Of a stretch of DNA of 54,606 nucleotides, positions 1 through 9,325 are shown piece after piece. The stretch is from Pseudomonadota bacterium (lineage in GTDB: Bacteria > Bdellovibrionota_B > Oligoflexia > Oligoflexales > CAIYRB01). The notes beneath the pieces are model-generated. The model searched no databases, was not told the origin of the DNA, and worked only from the letters and a program-made list of their open reading frames with translations. Position numbers and translations under genes: made by a program. Within the stretch, counting starts at the first letter, position 1. Each line of letters starts with the position of its first letter. The stretch spans positions 1 to 54,606 of the forward strand of contig JAPLFX010000201.1 in NCBI GenBank assembly GCA_026390445.1, in the 5' to 3' direction.

Positions 1-1
1 G

Positions 2-256
2 CAGTTTCGCGCCGGTAAGAGCCAGTTGGCGGCGTTGACGGCCCAGGTGCGGTTGATCGACCGTGAGCATGAATTGGTGCAACGGCGTTACCGCGCCGGC
101 AAAGCCTCGGCGCTTGAGGTGTCGGCGGCGGAGGCCGACCTCCTGACCCAGCGCCTCGCCGTGGCGACCACGCTCAATACTTTAGCTCTGCGCGTGATCG
201 ACGTGGCGCAGGCGCGAGCCGAGCCCACACCGACATTGGAAGGGATTTTCAATTGA
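2..256 (+). CDS. TolC-family outer membrane efflux protein, C-terminal end (partial)
   Basis: The gene enters from the left edge and only its last 84 codons are present. The visible part is a long helical stretch with charged heptads (RRYRAGKASALEVSAAEADL) followed by a second helix. This is the typical C-terminal repeat of TolC/OprM-like channel proteins, in which a YxxGxxS/A-like turn precedes the last helical hairpin. Such proteins form the trimeric channel that carries efflux substrates across the outer membrane. The stop codon TGA (254-256) overlaps the TTG start of the adaptor gene, and the RND permease follows, so the three genes form a complete tripartite efflux operon. The assignment rests on this short segment plus context; the substrate cannot be told. 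Confidence 0.7.
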   Translation, partial: QFRAGKSQLAALTAQVRLIDREHELVQRRYRAGKASALEVSAAEADLLTQRLAVATTLNTLALRVIDVAQARAEPTPTLEGIFN

Positions 257-1143
257 ATCATCTACGGCGTGGACTGGCTGTTGTGAGTGTATGGGCCCTA
301 GCGCTAGCGGCGTGTCAAAAGCAGGGTAAGGGCACCGGGGCATTGGCTGAGGCCAGCGCTCCAAGCAAAGCCGCCGTCGCGGTCAAGATCGCCGAGCTCA
401 AGGTCACGGTCACACCGCGGCTGGTTTTGGTCGATGCACCGATGTCGGGACAGCATCAGGCGGACGTATATTCCAAGGTGATCGGCCGCATCACCTACAT
501 CGGGCCAAAGGAGGGGGCGGCGGTGAAGGCCGGCGAGTTGCTGTTTCGCGTCGACCGCAGCGATCCAGGCGAGAGCTTCCTCAACATGCCGACGCCGAGT
601 CCGATCAGTGGCTGGGTCGGGATGTGGCGAACGACGACGGTCGGTGAGCAGGTGACGCCGGCTGAACCAGTGGTCACGATCGTCGACGATCGGATCATCC
701 GCGCCGTCGCCTATTTGCCCGCCGAGGACTGGACCGAGGTGAATTCGAACACCCGAGTCACCGCCAACTTGGGGGGGCAAGAGCGCGCCGCCAAAGTCGT
801 GTCGATCGCGCGCTCCGCCGATCTAAGCTCGGGCCGCGGCAGCGTCACCGTCGAGATCCCCAATCCGGCACGCGATTGGCGCGTTGGTATGTACACTCGC
901 CTGCGTTTTGAAGTTCAGCCCAAGGAGCGCCTCTTGCTGAGTTCGGCCGCATTGATCATTACCGATCAGGGCGCCTTTGTTTATATCACCGATGGCGACA
1001 CAGCTCGGCGTGCGACGGTGCAATACCGGGTCATTGACCCCGACACTGTCGAGATCACCGCCGGCTTGCCCCACGTCGGCAAGGTCGTGGTCGCCGGCGC
1101 CAACCTGCTGAGCGACAAGAGTCGGGTCCGCATCATTGAGTGA
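253..1143 (+). CDS. RND efflux periplasmic adaptor subunit (HlyD/MFP family), lipoprotein
   Basis: Membrane-fusion protein that would link the inner-membrane RND pump to the TolC-like channel. The 296-residue product starts at a TTG that overlaps the upstream TGA. It carries a lipoprotein signal with lipobox LAAC (Cys21), so it is probably anchored in the inner membrane and periplasmic. Residues about 60-130 contain a biotinyl-lipoyl-like half motif (VYSKVIGRITYIGPKEGAAV, then GELLFRVD), and the C-terminal half has the beta-barrel and membrane-proximal domain pattern of the family. It is short for the family (usually 350-400) because the helical hairpin is nearly absent. It sits directly upstream of the permease with a 24-bp gap. 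Family assignment is firm; substrate is unknown. Confidence 0.85.
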   Translation: MNHLRRGLAVVSVWALALAACQKQGKGTGALAEASAPSKAAVAVKIAELKVTVTPRLVLVDAPMSGQHQADVYSKVIGRITYIGPKEGAAVKAGELLFRVDRSDPGESFLNMPTPSPISGWVGMWRTTTVGEQVTPAEPVVTIVDDRIIRAVAYLPAEDWTEVNSNTRVTANLGGQERAAKVVSIARSADLSSGRGSVTVEIPNPARDWRVGMYTRLRFEVQPKERLLLSSAALIITDQGAFVYITDGDTARRATVQYRVIDPDTVEITAGLPHVGKVVVAGANLLSDKSRVRIIE

Positions 1144-1167
1144 CTCACTCCGTAAGAGGGCCCGCGC

Positions 1168-4100
1168 ATGAATCTGATCAAGCTGTCCATCGATCGACCC
1201 AAGTTCATCACCATGTTGACGGCGTTTTTCTTGGTGGTCGGCCTGCTCGCACTGAAGAACCTGGCCGTCGACCTCTATCCCAACGTATCCTATCCGGTCT
1301 TGGTCGTCGTGTCGCACCTTGAGGGCGCAGCACCCGAGGAGATCGAGCAGCTCATCACCAGAAAGGTCGAGGATGCACTGAGCACCGTCGCCGGCATCAA
1401 ACTCCTGCGCAGTGTCAGCCGCGAGGGCATTTCGGTCGTCATTATGGAGTTTGATCCAAGTATCGATGTCCGCTTTCAGGAAATCCAGGTGCGCGGCAAG
1501 ATCGCCAACCTACGCGCGAGCCTGCCAGATACCATGAAGGAGCCGGAGATCTTTCGTCAAGATCCCGACGATACGCCGATCATCGAAGTGGCGGTGACGG
1601 GAGATCGCACCGCAGCCGAGATGACGAAGTTGGCCAACGATGTCATCCTGCCACGCTTGCGCCAGATTTCCGGAGTTGGTCAGGTCGATCTAGGGGGCGA
1701 TCGGCAGGCGGAGATTCACGTCGAGTTAAAGCCGACCGCGCTCGATCAATGGCATCTCAATCCCACCGATATCGTCCAGGCCATTCGCGCCAACAACCGC
1801 AATGACCCGGTCGGTCAGGTATGGGGCAAGGACCGCATCTGGCTGGTCCGCTCGACCGCGCGGGCCAAGAACGCGGCCGATATCGCCCAGATTCCCGTGG
1901 CTAAAACGCCGCAGGGCCAGCCCCTCTACCTGCGCGACGTGGCGGAAGTCACCTCAGGCTTTCAAGACATCACCCGGGTGAGTCGCTTCGGTGACAAATC
2001 CGGCTTCAGGCCCGCGGTCATCCTCAATGTCCTAAAACAGTCCGGCGAAAACACCGTCAAGGTCTCCGACCGCGTGCAAAAAGTCCTGCTCAGTCTGCAA
2101 CAAGGACTGCCAGCCGATGTTCATATGACCATAACCAGAGACAATGCCGACCTCGTCCGCGAGAACGTCGCCGATGTGTACGAAAGTCTCATCCTCGGCT
2201 CGCTGTTGACGATTGCCGTGGTACTGCTGTTTTTGCGCAGCATTCGCTCGACGATCACGACGGGCATTGCCTTGCCCAGCAGTGTCATCACCACCTTCGC
2301 CGTCATGTTCGCCGCCGGATTCACGATCAACGTCATGAGCCTACTGGCCTTGTCGCTGGCCATCGGGCTATTGGTGGACGACGCCATCGTCGTGCGCGAA
2401 AACATCTATCGCCATCTCGCCCGAGGGACGCCGAAGGAAGCCGCCGAAAAAGGTGCCAAAGAGGTGCAGCTGGCGGTCGTCGCGACGACCCTGACGATCG
2501 TCGCGGTATTTTTACCGGTCGGCTTTATGGGTGGTGTGTCGGGGCAGTTCTTCAAGCAGTTTGCCCTCACCGTCGTGTTCGCCGTGTTGGTCTCTCTCTA
2601 CGACGCCATGACGATGGCGCCGATGCTGTCGGCATACTTTGCCAACATCCCGCTGCCGTCGACCGAATGGGCGCCCTTTGGTGCCGTCGGCCGCTGGATC
2701 GACCGCCGCTTGCTCGCCTTTGAGCACTGGTTTGACCGCATCGCGGCGAGTTACGGGCGCCTTCTCACTTGGTTGGTGCGTCGTCCTTTGCTGCCCTTGT
2801 TGATCGCTACCGCCGCCGTGGTGGTCGCCGGCTGGGGCTTTGTCGTCGTCAAAAAGAGCTTTATTCCGACGCAGTTTGGTACCGTCTTCGGGGTGAGCCT
2901 GCAAGGCCCACTGGCGATTCCCGTCGACCGGGTGCTTGCCGTGTCCGACCAGGCTGAGCAGCGCATCAAGCAGGTCGCTGCCCTGAGCGGCTGGACGGTC
3001 AACGCCGGTCGCAACTCAACCGGCTACGCCGCGATCGACATGACCTTGCGCGTCGACCCCAAAGCCGCAACCAACCAAAAGACCCTTGGTGCCGTGCGTA
3101 CCGAGGTGCGCGCCTTGCTCAAGGAGTTCCCTGGTTATACGGTACGCATCAGCGAGCCCTCGGATCCTCTTGCCGGCAGCACCGGACGATTCCAGCCTCT
3201 GGCGGTCGTCGTCACGGGTGATTCGATTGACAAGCTAAACAACTTGGCGCGCGACGTGCGGACGGTGATGACGCAAGTGCCAGGCGTGGCCGATGTCGGC
3301 CAGGTTCAGGACGAAGGCTTGCCGGAAATTCAAATTCGCACCGACCCGTCGCGGGCCGGTCAGCTCGGCGTCACCACCTCGCAGATCAGCGATGCCCTGG
3401 CGACCTGGGTGCAAGGCGATGCCACCAACAGCATCATGGTCGGCGACGACGAAGTAAACATCCGCGTGCGCCTCAAAGACGGGCGTTTCGCCTCCGCCGA
3501 TGCTCTGTTGGCGCGCAGTCTCTACCCCAAAGGTGCATCTAGTAAATCCGCGCAGGGTGTGGCTCTGAGTGCGGTGAGCAAGGTCCAAGCCGGCTCCGGT
3601 GCCGCCGTGATCAATCGCGAGAATCGCCAGCGAACGGTGCGCATCGGCGCCAATCTCGCGCCTGGCGCTGCCCTCGGCGATGTCGTCACCCTGCTGCAGG
3701 CTAAGCTTGACGAGATGCCACTACCGCAAAACTACGCCATGCGCATCTCCGGTCAAAACGAGCAGATGGATGAACTCTATACCAACGTCCTCTGGGCCAT
3801 CGGCATCGGCATCCTCTTCGTCTATATGATTCTCGTGAGTCTGTTCGAATCGTTTACGCAGCCCATCAGCGTCATGGCAGCTATTCCGCTTGCAGCAACG
3901 GGTGCTGTGCTGGCGCTGCTGGCCTTTCAGATCCCGCTCGATCTTTATGGCGGCGTGGCGATGATTTTGCTTGCGGGCATCGTTGCCAAGAACAGCATTC
4001 TGCTGGTCGACTTTGCCGTGCAACGCGTGCGCGAGGGCGAGACGCCGCGCCAGGCGATCCTCGAGGCGGCCCCCCTGCGCTTGCGACCGATCATCATGAC

Positions 4101-4320
4101 CTCGGTGGCGATGATCGCCGGTATGGTGCCGGTGGCCGCTGCCTTGGGCGCCGGAGGCGAGGCGAGGCGCAGCCTCGGCATCGCCACCATTGGCGGGGTC
4201 ATCAGTTCGACCTTTTTGACGCTACTGGTGGTGCCAAGCTTATATTTAGCGATTGAGGAGGCCATGGCCTGGGTCAGGAAGCGGCGCCACCTTCGGGCTG
4301 CCCCCCGGACAGAGGCCTGA
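1168..4320 (+). CDS. RND-family efflux transporter permease (AcrB/HAE type)
   Basis: Inner-membrane proton-driven pump of 1050 residues, the usual size for AcrB-like proteins. It begins with the conserved MNLIKLSIDRPKFITML helix and has two periplasmic porter domains, each followed by a block of membrane helices. In TM4 the proton-relay pair is present (LLVDDAIVVREN, Asp404-Asp405), and in TM10 the matching Lys941 lies in GIVAKNSILLVDFA. These residues mark the hydrophobe/amphiphile group rather than the heavy-metal CzcA group. The ATG at 1168 follows a purine-rich site (aagaggg). It forms an operon with the adaptor and TolC-like genes upstream. Likely drug, bile, lipid or metabolite export; the sequence does not show the substrate. 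Confidence 0.93.
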   Translation: MNLIKLSIDRPKFITMLTAFFLVVGLLALKNLAVDLYPNVSYPVLVVVSHLEGAAPEEIEQLITRKVEDALSTVAGIKLLRSVSREGISVVIMEFDPSIDVRFQEIQVRGKIANLRASLPDTMKEPEIFRQDPDDTPIIEVAVTGDRTAAEMTKLANDVILPRLRQISGVGQVDLGGDRQAEIHVELKPTALDQWHLNPTDIVQAIRANNRNDPVGQVWGKDRIWLVRSTARAKNAADIAQIPVAKTPQGQPLYLRDVAEVTSGFQDITRVSRFGDKSGFRPAVILNVLKQSGENTVKVSDRVQKVLLSLQQGLPADVHMTITRDNADLVRENVADVYESLILGSLLTIAVVLLFLRSIRSTITTGIALPSSVITTFAVMFAAGFTINVMSLLALSLAIGLLVDDAIVVRENIYRHLARGTPKEAAEKGAKEVQLAVVATTLTIVAVFLPVGFMGGVSGQFFKQFALTVVFAVLVSLYDAMTMAPMLSAYFANIPLPSTEWAPFGAVGRWIDRRLLAFEHWFDRIAASYGRLLTWLVRRPLLPLLIATAAVVVAGWGFVVVKKSFIPTQFGTVFGVSLQGPLAIPVDRVLAVSDQAEQRIKQVAALSGWTVNAGRNSTGYAAIDMTLRVDPKAATNQKTLGAVRTEVRALLKEFPGYTVRISEPSDPLAGSTGRFQPLAVVVTGDSIDKLNNLARDVRTVMTQVPGVADVGQVQDEGLPEIQIRTDPSRAGQLGVTTSQISDALATWVQGDATNSIMVGDDEVNIRVRLKDGRFASADALLARSLYPKGASSKSAQGVALSAVSKVQAGSGAAVINRENRQRTVRIGANLAPGAALGDVVTLLQAKLDEMPLPQNYAMRISGQNEQMDELYTNVLWAIGIGILFVYMILVSLFESFTQPISVMAAIPLAATGAVLALLAFQIPLDLYGGVAMILLAGIVAKNSILLVDFAVQRVREGETPRQAILEAAPLRLRPIIMTSVAMIAGMVPVAAALGAGGEARRSLGIATIGGVISSTFLTLLVVPSLYLAIEEAMAWVRKRRHLRAAPRTEA

Positions 4321-4470
4321 AGCTTCCCCAGACGGTTTCTTTATGATAAGTTAAATTATAGCAAAATCAGCAAGATAGATTTTTCTGTGAAAATAGTGTG
4401 CTCGGCCTCTAAAGTTTTTTTAGAGCTTACCGATAGGCAAGATGCTAACCCTTCATTCAAGGAGAGCACC

Positions 4471-4734
4471 ATGATGCAGACCGGTAAGAAGCCCACTGGA
4501 GACCGCCGCAAAGAGCACAACTCGGACTTAGTCCGGCGCATGCGCAGTGGTGAGCCGCTCAATGCGATCGACAGCAAGGCTAGCTGGTACCCTCCGCGTC
4601 CGATCATTAAGAAGGACCAGGTCGAGATGGCTCGCCTTTATCCAGAGACCAGTGTCCCCCCGGCGCGCGACCCCGCCCCGGCCACTGACGCCGTCGTGCG
4701 CGGTAAGTTCCTTAAAATCGCCAGTAAAAACTAA
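4471..4734 (+). CDS. Small hypothetical protein (87 aa)
   Basis: Not recognised. A strong ribosome site AAGGAG (4459-4464) lies 6 bases before the ATG-ATG pair at 4471, which fixes the start; an in-frame extension upstream has no such site. The product is hydrophilic, rich in Arg, Lys and Pro, with no signal peptide or membrane segment. A region with the motifs RRMRSGEPLN and WYPPRP suggests a short basic, partly disordered protein. The upstream 150 bases are AT-rich and probably carry its promoter. Its last 23 bases overlap the 3' end of the convergent gene at 4712-5707. The good ribosome site and codon pattern argue that it is real. Confidence 0.6.
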   Translation: MMQTGKKPTGDRRKEHNSDLVRRMRSGEPLNAIDSKASWYPPRPIIKKDQVEMARLYPETSVPPARDPAPATDAVVRGKFLKIASKN

Positions 4735-5707
4735 TATCTGAGGCAGGCGTCCAACCGGACTGGTTGATCACTTCACCATCCAGGTCGGTGCCTCCCACGA
4801 CGTAGTACTGGGGGCCAAAACCAATACGCATCTGGAAGTTCGTCCAGATCCATTGGTGGCTCACCGTGAGGCGAAAAAAGTTGCTTTTGAGGGCCTCGAT
4901 GCGGGTTTCCTCGATATCGCATGTGACCAGCACTTTATTGCCGCTGCTGCGGCTGAACTCGCCGGTGAGTTGAAAGCGCTCTTGGGCCAGGCCGGCGATC
5001 GACTGGACCTGGATGGTCTTTTGCGCCAGGGCACTGCGCTGGCTGGTGGAATGCGCCTGGTTGGTACTGGTGTCATGCCCTGACGCCCCGGCTGGGGCGT
5101 TGGTTGCAGGATCACGGTGGTCGTAGTCCGATCCCGGATGCTTGGCCTGCCAAAGCTGCCGCTGGCCCTCGTTTGAAAGCACGGCGTGGACCTTGCCCAG
5201 GCCTTTGGCAAAAAACGTGTGCAGCTTTAGCCGCGGCGACAGCGTCCGCGTCCAGCTCACCGATGGCCTGACAATGCGCGCGTCCAGGGCGCGAAACTGC
5301 TCCTTCAAGTCTCCCCACAGCGCCGTGTTGCGGCTCAGGTAGGCGCCGCGCAGGCCAAGTGCGACGCGGTGCGCCCCATGGTCCCAGACATCGACCTTCA
5401 AGCCGAGGGTCGGCGCCCCCAGGACGGTGGCGATGGCGTCCGTGCCGATCATGACGCGACCTGTCAGCCCGAATTGGGCATCGGCACCGATTTTGAACTC
5501 GCCCGCAGCCAGGGTGTCGGCAGTAAAGTCTTCGATCAAGGTGTAACGCCCTGGAGCTGCCTCTGCTGGAGCGGGTAGGGGAGGCGGTGGCTCCGCCGCC
5601 GCAGCTGCGGCTTCTGGCGGTGCCTCGCTTTGGGCATAAGCACTGCTCAGCGGCAGAACACAGCTCGCCACGAGGAGCAGCTTTGGCGGTAGGGTGGCTT
5701 GGCGCAT
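4712..5707 (-). CDS. Exported hypothetical protein, probable outer-membrane beta-barrel
   Basis: The 331-residue product begins with a clear Sec signal peptide (MRQATLPPKLLLVASC, cleavage probably after SAYA) followed by a Pro/Ala/Glu-rich linker. The rest shows alternating hydrophobic and polar residues typical of membrane beta-strands, many aromatic residues near strand ends, and a terminal Phe (ISFYWRF). That is the usual C-terminal signature for BamA-assembled outer-membrane proteins. No specific family was recognised. The gene runs convergent to the 87-aa gene, overlapping it by 23 bp, and divergent from hisS, with 78 bp between the two starts. Function unknown. Confidence 0.6.
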   Translation of the reverse strand: MRQATLPPKLLLVASCVLPLSSAYAQSEAPPEAAAAAAEPPPPLPAPAEAAPGRYTLIEDFTADTLAAGEFKIGADAQFGLTGRVMIGTDAIATVLGAPTLGLKVDVWDHGAHRVALGLRGAYLSRNTALWGDLKEQFRALDARIVRPSVSWTRTLSPRLKLHTFFAKGLGKVHAVLSNEGQRQLWQAKHPGSDYDHRDPATNAPAGASGHDTSTNQAHSTSQRSALAQKTIQVQSIAGLAQERFQLTGEFSRSSGNKVLVTCDIEETRIEALKSNFFRLTVSHQWIWTNFQMRIGFGPQYYVVGGTDLDGEVINQSGWTPASDISFYWRF

Positions 5708-5785
5708 GGACTCAGCCCTGCTCCCTATAGTAAGAACGATTGGTTGTTAAAAGGGTAGCGTAAGGACATCTGGGGAGCAAGGTCG

Positions 5786-7126
5786 ATGCAGAAGAAACAA
5801 CGAACCCAACCCGCCCGTTTAAAGGGGTTTCGCGATTATCTGCCGGAGGCCATGGCGGCGCGCGTGGCGATGATCGACGTGATCCGGCGCGAGGCGACCC
5901 TGGCGGGGTTTCAAGTCATCGGCACCCCAGCTCTCGAATACGCGGTGACCTTGCTCGGGCAAGGCGGCGACGAGACCGATAAACAAGTCTACCGCTTCAA
6001 AGATCATGGCGACCGCGAGGTGGCCTTACGCTTTGATCTGACCGTACCCTTTGCGCGCTTTGTTGCCGAGCATCAAAATGACCTCGCCTTCCCCTTTAAA
6101 AAGCTCCAGATCGGTGATGTCTGGCGCGGCGAAAACACCCAAAAAGGGCGCTACCGCGAGTTTTGTCAGTGCGACCTCGACATCATCGGTGTCGACGGCG
6201 CTGCCGCGGATGTCGAGATCCTGACCGTCTTTCAACGCATTCTCAGCGCCCTTGACGTCGGTGGTTTTACGCAGGCCGTAGGCAACCGCTTCATCCTGTC
6301 GGCGCTGATTCGTCACCTCCTACGCATCGAAGCAGGCGCTGGCGAGGCCTCAGCTTTGATCGCCTTGGATAAGCTGGCTAAGATCGGTGCCGAGCAGGTC
6401 CTGAGCTTACTCCACGCCATCCCCGGTGCTGACGCTGGCGGCTCTGCGGCCTTGCTCCGCTTACTCACCAGCCACGATAGCGCCGGTCACACCGATCTCG
6501 GTCTGATCGCGGCGGAGCTCAAAGGCGACGTCGCGAGCCTCAAGGAGATCGATCGCCTACGCTTTGTGGTCGCCACCGCTGCCGCCGCCGCCGACGCTGG
6601 CCCGGAAGGATTGCGCATCGATCTGACGGTGGCGCGAGGTCTTGGCTACTATACCGGCATCGTCTTCGAAACGACCTTAACGCAAAAGCCCGGCTTTGGC
6701 TCGATCAGCTCCGGTGGCCGCTACAACGACTTGGCCGGCCGCTTCACCAGCCGCGATTTGCCCGGCGTCGGCGGTTCGATCGGCCTCGATCGCTTGCTGT
6801 CCGCTCTCGAAGAGATGGAACGCCTGAAGTCGCATCAGGTCAAACCGGTCTTTGTCGCCGTCGCGACCGAGGATGCCCTGGGTTATGCCTTTGAACTCGT
6901 CGGTGCGCTGCGCGCGGCCGGGATTGCGACCGACATCGGGATGGTGGCCAAGCTGGGCAATCAGTTCAAGCATGCCGACCGGCTGGGTTCACCATTGGTC
7001 GTGACCGTTGGTGGCAGCGAGATGCAGCAGCGGACCTTTGCCCTAAAGACGATGCAAGACGGGACCGAACGCCGGGATTTGCCGGCGTCCGGTGTGGTTG
7101 AATTGGTTCGTACTAGTCTTACTTAA
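5786..7126 (+). CDS. hisS: Histidyl-tRNA synthetase (HisS)
   Basis: Class II aminoacyl-tRNA synthetase that charges tRNA-His in the cytoplasm. The 446-residue length fits bacterial HisS. Visible are the N-terminal GFRDYLPE segment; motif 1 and 2 blocks (RFDLTVPFARFV, then GDVWRGENTQKGRYREF near residues 110-130); the HisS-specific RGLGYYTGIVFE histidine-binding loop; SGGRYNDL; and motif 3 GVGGSIGLDRL. The C-terminal anticodon-binding domain follows (about 350-446). The ATG at 5786 is preceded by GGGGAGCAAGG. It is divergent from the outer-membrane-like gene. It is not in an operon with hutU, which lies more than 500 bp downstream with an opposite-strand gene between. Confidence 0.96.
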   Translation: MQKKQRTQPARLKGFRDYLPEAMAARVAMIDVIRREATLAGFQVIGTPALEYAVTLLGQGGDETDKQVYRFKDHGDREVALRFDLTVPFARFVAEHQNDLAFPFKKLQIGDVWRGENTQKGRYREFCQCDLDIIGVDGAAADVEILTVFQRILSALDVGGFTQAVGNRFILSALIRHLLRIEAGAGEASALIALDKLAKIGAEQVLSLLHAIPGADAGGSAALLRLLTSHDSAGHTDLGLIAAELKGDVASLKEIDRLRFVVATAAAAADAGPEGLRIDLTVARGLGYYTGIVFETTLTQKPGFGSISSGGRYNDLAGRFTSRDLPGVGGSIGLDRLLSALEEMERLKSHQVKPVFVAVATEDALGYAFELVGALRAAGIATDIGMVAKLGNQFKHADRLGSPLVVTVGGSEMQQRTFALKTMQDGTERRDLPASGVVELVRTSLT

Positions 7127-7184
7127 TTAGTTTTCTCTAGTGTAGGCACTGGTTCACTTCATACGTCGACCTCGTGGTGAATCG

Positions 7185-7406
7185 TCAATAGGACTCTAAA
7201 GCATTGTTGCCCATCACGTGTTGGCCATGCTTCAGGATCTTATCGTTGCTGCTACTGGGGGTGTAAATCCCGAAGCCGCCATTGTCCTGATGCTGCCGTT
7301 TTTTATGGGCCAATTTTGCCTTATGTCCAGCGTGGGAAGTAGCGCAGGCGCCTAGAAGCAGCAGCCCTAACAGCAACCAGCCAGTCTTTTGTTTACCTCC
7401 ATGCAT
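7185..7406 (-). CDS. Small lipoprotein (73 aa)
   Basis: Starting at the ATG ending at 7406, the product has a textbook lipoprotein signal: basic start (MHGGKQKTG), Leu-rich core, lipobox LGAC with Cys21. An upstream in-frame ATG at 7475 would bury this signal behind 23 polar residues and has no ribosome site, so the shorter start is chosen; an AGGA lies about 12 bases before it. The mature part of about 52 residues is rich in Lys, His and Gln, with no recognised domain. It lies convergent to hisS and divergent from hutU. Function unknown. Confidence 0.6.
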   Translation of the reverse strand: MHGGKQKTGWLLLGLLLLGACATSHAGHKAKLAHKKRQHQDNGGFGIYTPSSSNDKILKHGQHVMGNNALESY

Positions 7407-7647
7407 TTGGCCGATCCTTTCTTGCTCGTGCCACGACTGTTTTGCGTCGCTGCTTGCACCACTCAAAAGGGCCATCGGTCACTGCGCGCAAAACTTTAAG
7501 GAATAATCAATAGGCCGCAAAATAAGCGTAGTCTTCGCGGGTTAAATTACCCATGGGCGACGCTTTGCGCGCCTGGCATACTATTCCCCTAGACGCGCCA
7601 CCTGATTTCCCGCAGCCCTTGTCCTGCTCAATGGAAGGTTGTTGTTC

Positions 7648-9315
7648 ATGACTGATCGCATCATCCGTGCCCCACGCGGCACGACCTTAAACTGCCGCGG
7701 CTGGGTCCAAGAAGCAGCCTTGCGGATGCTGATGAACAATTTAGATCCCGAAGTCGCCGAGGACCCGGCCCATCTCATCGTCTACGGTGGGACCGGCAAG
7801 GCAGCACGCAACTGGCAATGCTTCGACCAGATCGTCGCCAGCCTGAAGACCTTGGGCAACGACGAAACCCTGATGGTGCAGTCCGGTAAACCGGTCGCCG
7901 TGTTTCGCACCCACGTTGACGCACCCCGCGTCTTGATCGCCAACTCCAACCTGGTCGGCAAATGGGCCACCTGGGAGCACTTTCACGAGCTAGAGAAAAA
8001 GGGTCTGATGATGTACGGCCAGATGACGGCCGGATCGTGGATCTACATCGGCACGCAGGGCATCCTGCAAGGCACCTACGAGACCTTCGCTGCCTGCGGC
8101 GAAAAATACTTCGGCGGCGATCTTAAGGGGCGCTTTGTTTATTCCGGTGGTCTCGGCGGGATGGGTGGAGCGCAGCCGCTTGCCGCGACGATCGCCGGTG
8201 CGGTCTATCTCGGCGTCGACGTCGATCCGCAGCGCGTCCAAAGGCGTCTGGACAAGCGCTACCTCGACGAGCTGGCCCCGGATCTGGACGCGGCCTTGGC
8301 GCTCATCAAGCGCTACCAAGCCAGCGGTACGGCGCGCAGCATCGGCTTGGTGGGCAATGCCGCCGACGTGCTCGAACACCTGATCTCTCGCGGCGTGATC
8401 CCCGACGTCGTCACCGATCAAACCTCGGCCCATGACGAACTAAACGGCTACGTTCCTAGCGGCCTGAGTTTGACCGCTGCCGCCGAGCTACGCCAGCGCG
8501 ATCCGGATGCCTACCGTGCTCGTGCCTACGCCACCATGGCGCGTCATGTGCAGGCGATGCTCGATTGCCAAAAGCGCGGCGCCAAGGTCTTTGACTATGG
8601 CAACAACCTACGCGCTCAGGCGCAAAAAGCCAGCGGTCCAGGCGTGCACTTGCCTGATGGCACCTTTCCTGGCTTTGTGCCGGAGTATATTCGTCCGTTG
8701 TTTTGCCTGGGTGCTGGTCCCTTTCGCTGGGCCGCCTTATCCGGCGATCCCGAGGACATCCGGGTCATCGACGATGCCTTGCTTGCAGCCTTTCCCGCCG
8801 ACCAAAAGCTCCACCGCTGGCTCAAAACCGCGCGCGAACGCGTCGCCTTTCAGGGCCTGCCTTGTCGCATCTGCTGGTTTGGCTACGGCGATCGCGAAAA
8901 GGCCGGCGTCTTGATCAACGACTTGGTGCGCAGCGGACGCGTCAAAGCGCCGATCGTCATCGGCCGTGATCACCTAGACTGCGGCTCCGTCGCTTCGCCC
9001 AATCGCGAGACCGAAGCCATGCTCGACGGCTCGGACGCCGTCGCTGATTGGCCGATCCTGAACGCCTTGGTCAATGCGGTGAATGGGGCGAGCTGGGTGA
9101 GCTATCATCACGGCGGCGGTGTCGGCATCGGCTATTCCTTGCATGCGGGCATGGTGATTGTGGCCGATGGGACGAAGGAGGCGGAGGTGCGGTTGCGCCG
9201 GGTGCTGACGTCAGACCCCGGGATGGGGGTGGTGCGGCATGCAGATGCCGGCTATCCCGAGGCGACCCAGGTGGCGAAGGAACGTGGGGTGAAGATACCG
9301 GGGGTGACCTGCTGA
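7648..9315 (+). CDS. hutU: Urocanate hydratase (HutU)
   Basis: Converts trans-urocanate to imidazolone propionate, the second step of histidine breakdown, using tightly bound NAD+. The 555-residue length matches the family (about 556). Conserved blocks include [67 protein letters not shown] and [15 protein letters not shown]. In the last block Cys409 corresponds to the active-site Cys410 of the Pseudomonas enzyme. The ATG at 7648 has GGAAGG nine bases upstream; a TTG at 7639 is less likely. hutH, hutI and hutG are absent from the window, so the other pathway steps must be encoded elsewhere. Confidence 0.96.
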   Translation: MTDRIIRAPRGTTLNCRGWVQEAALRMLMNNLDPEVAEDPAHLIVYGGTGKAARNWQCFDQIVASLKTLGNDETLMVQSGKPVAVFRTHVDAPRVLIANSNLVGKWATWEHFHELEKKGLMMYGQMTAGSWIYIGTQGILQGTYETFAACGEKYFGGDLKGRFVYSGGLGGMGGAQPLAATIAGAVYLGVDVDPQRVQRRLDKRYLDELAPDLDAALALIKRYQASGTARSIGLVGNAADVLEHLISRGVIPDVVTDQTSAHDELNGYVPSGLSLTAAAELRQRDPDAYRARAYATMARHVQAMLDCQKRGAKVFDYGNNLRAQAQKASGPGVHLPDGTFPGFVPEYIRPLFCLGAGPFRWAALSGDPEDIRVIDDALLAAFPADQKLHRWLKTARERVAFQGLPCRICWFGYGDREKAGVLINDLVRSGRVKAPIVIGRDHLDCGSVASPNRETEAMLDGSDAVADWPILNALVNAVNGASWVSYHHGGGVGIGYSLHAGMVIVADGTKEAEVRLRRVLTSDPGMGVVRHADAGYPEATQVAKERGVKIPGVTC

Positions 9316-9325
9316 GGGCGATGGC

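Noticed and set aside
5786-9315. hisS and hutU as a shared histidine operon
   Set aside because: They are separated by more than 500 bp with an opposite-strand lipoprotein gene between them.
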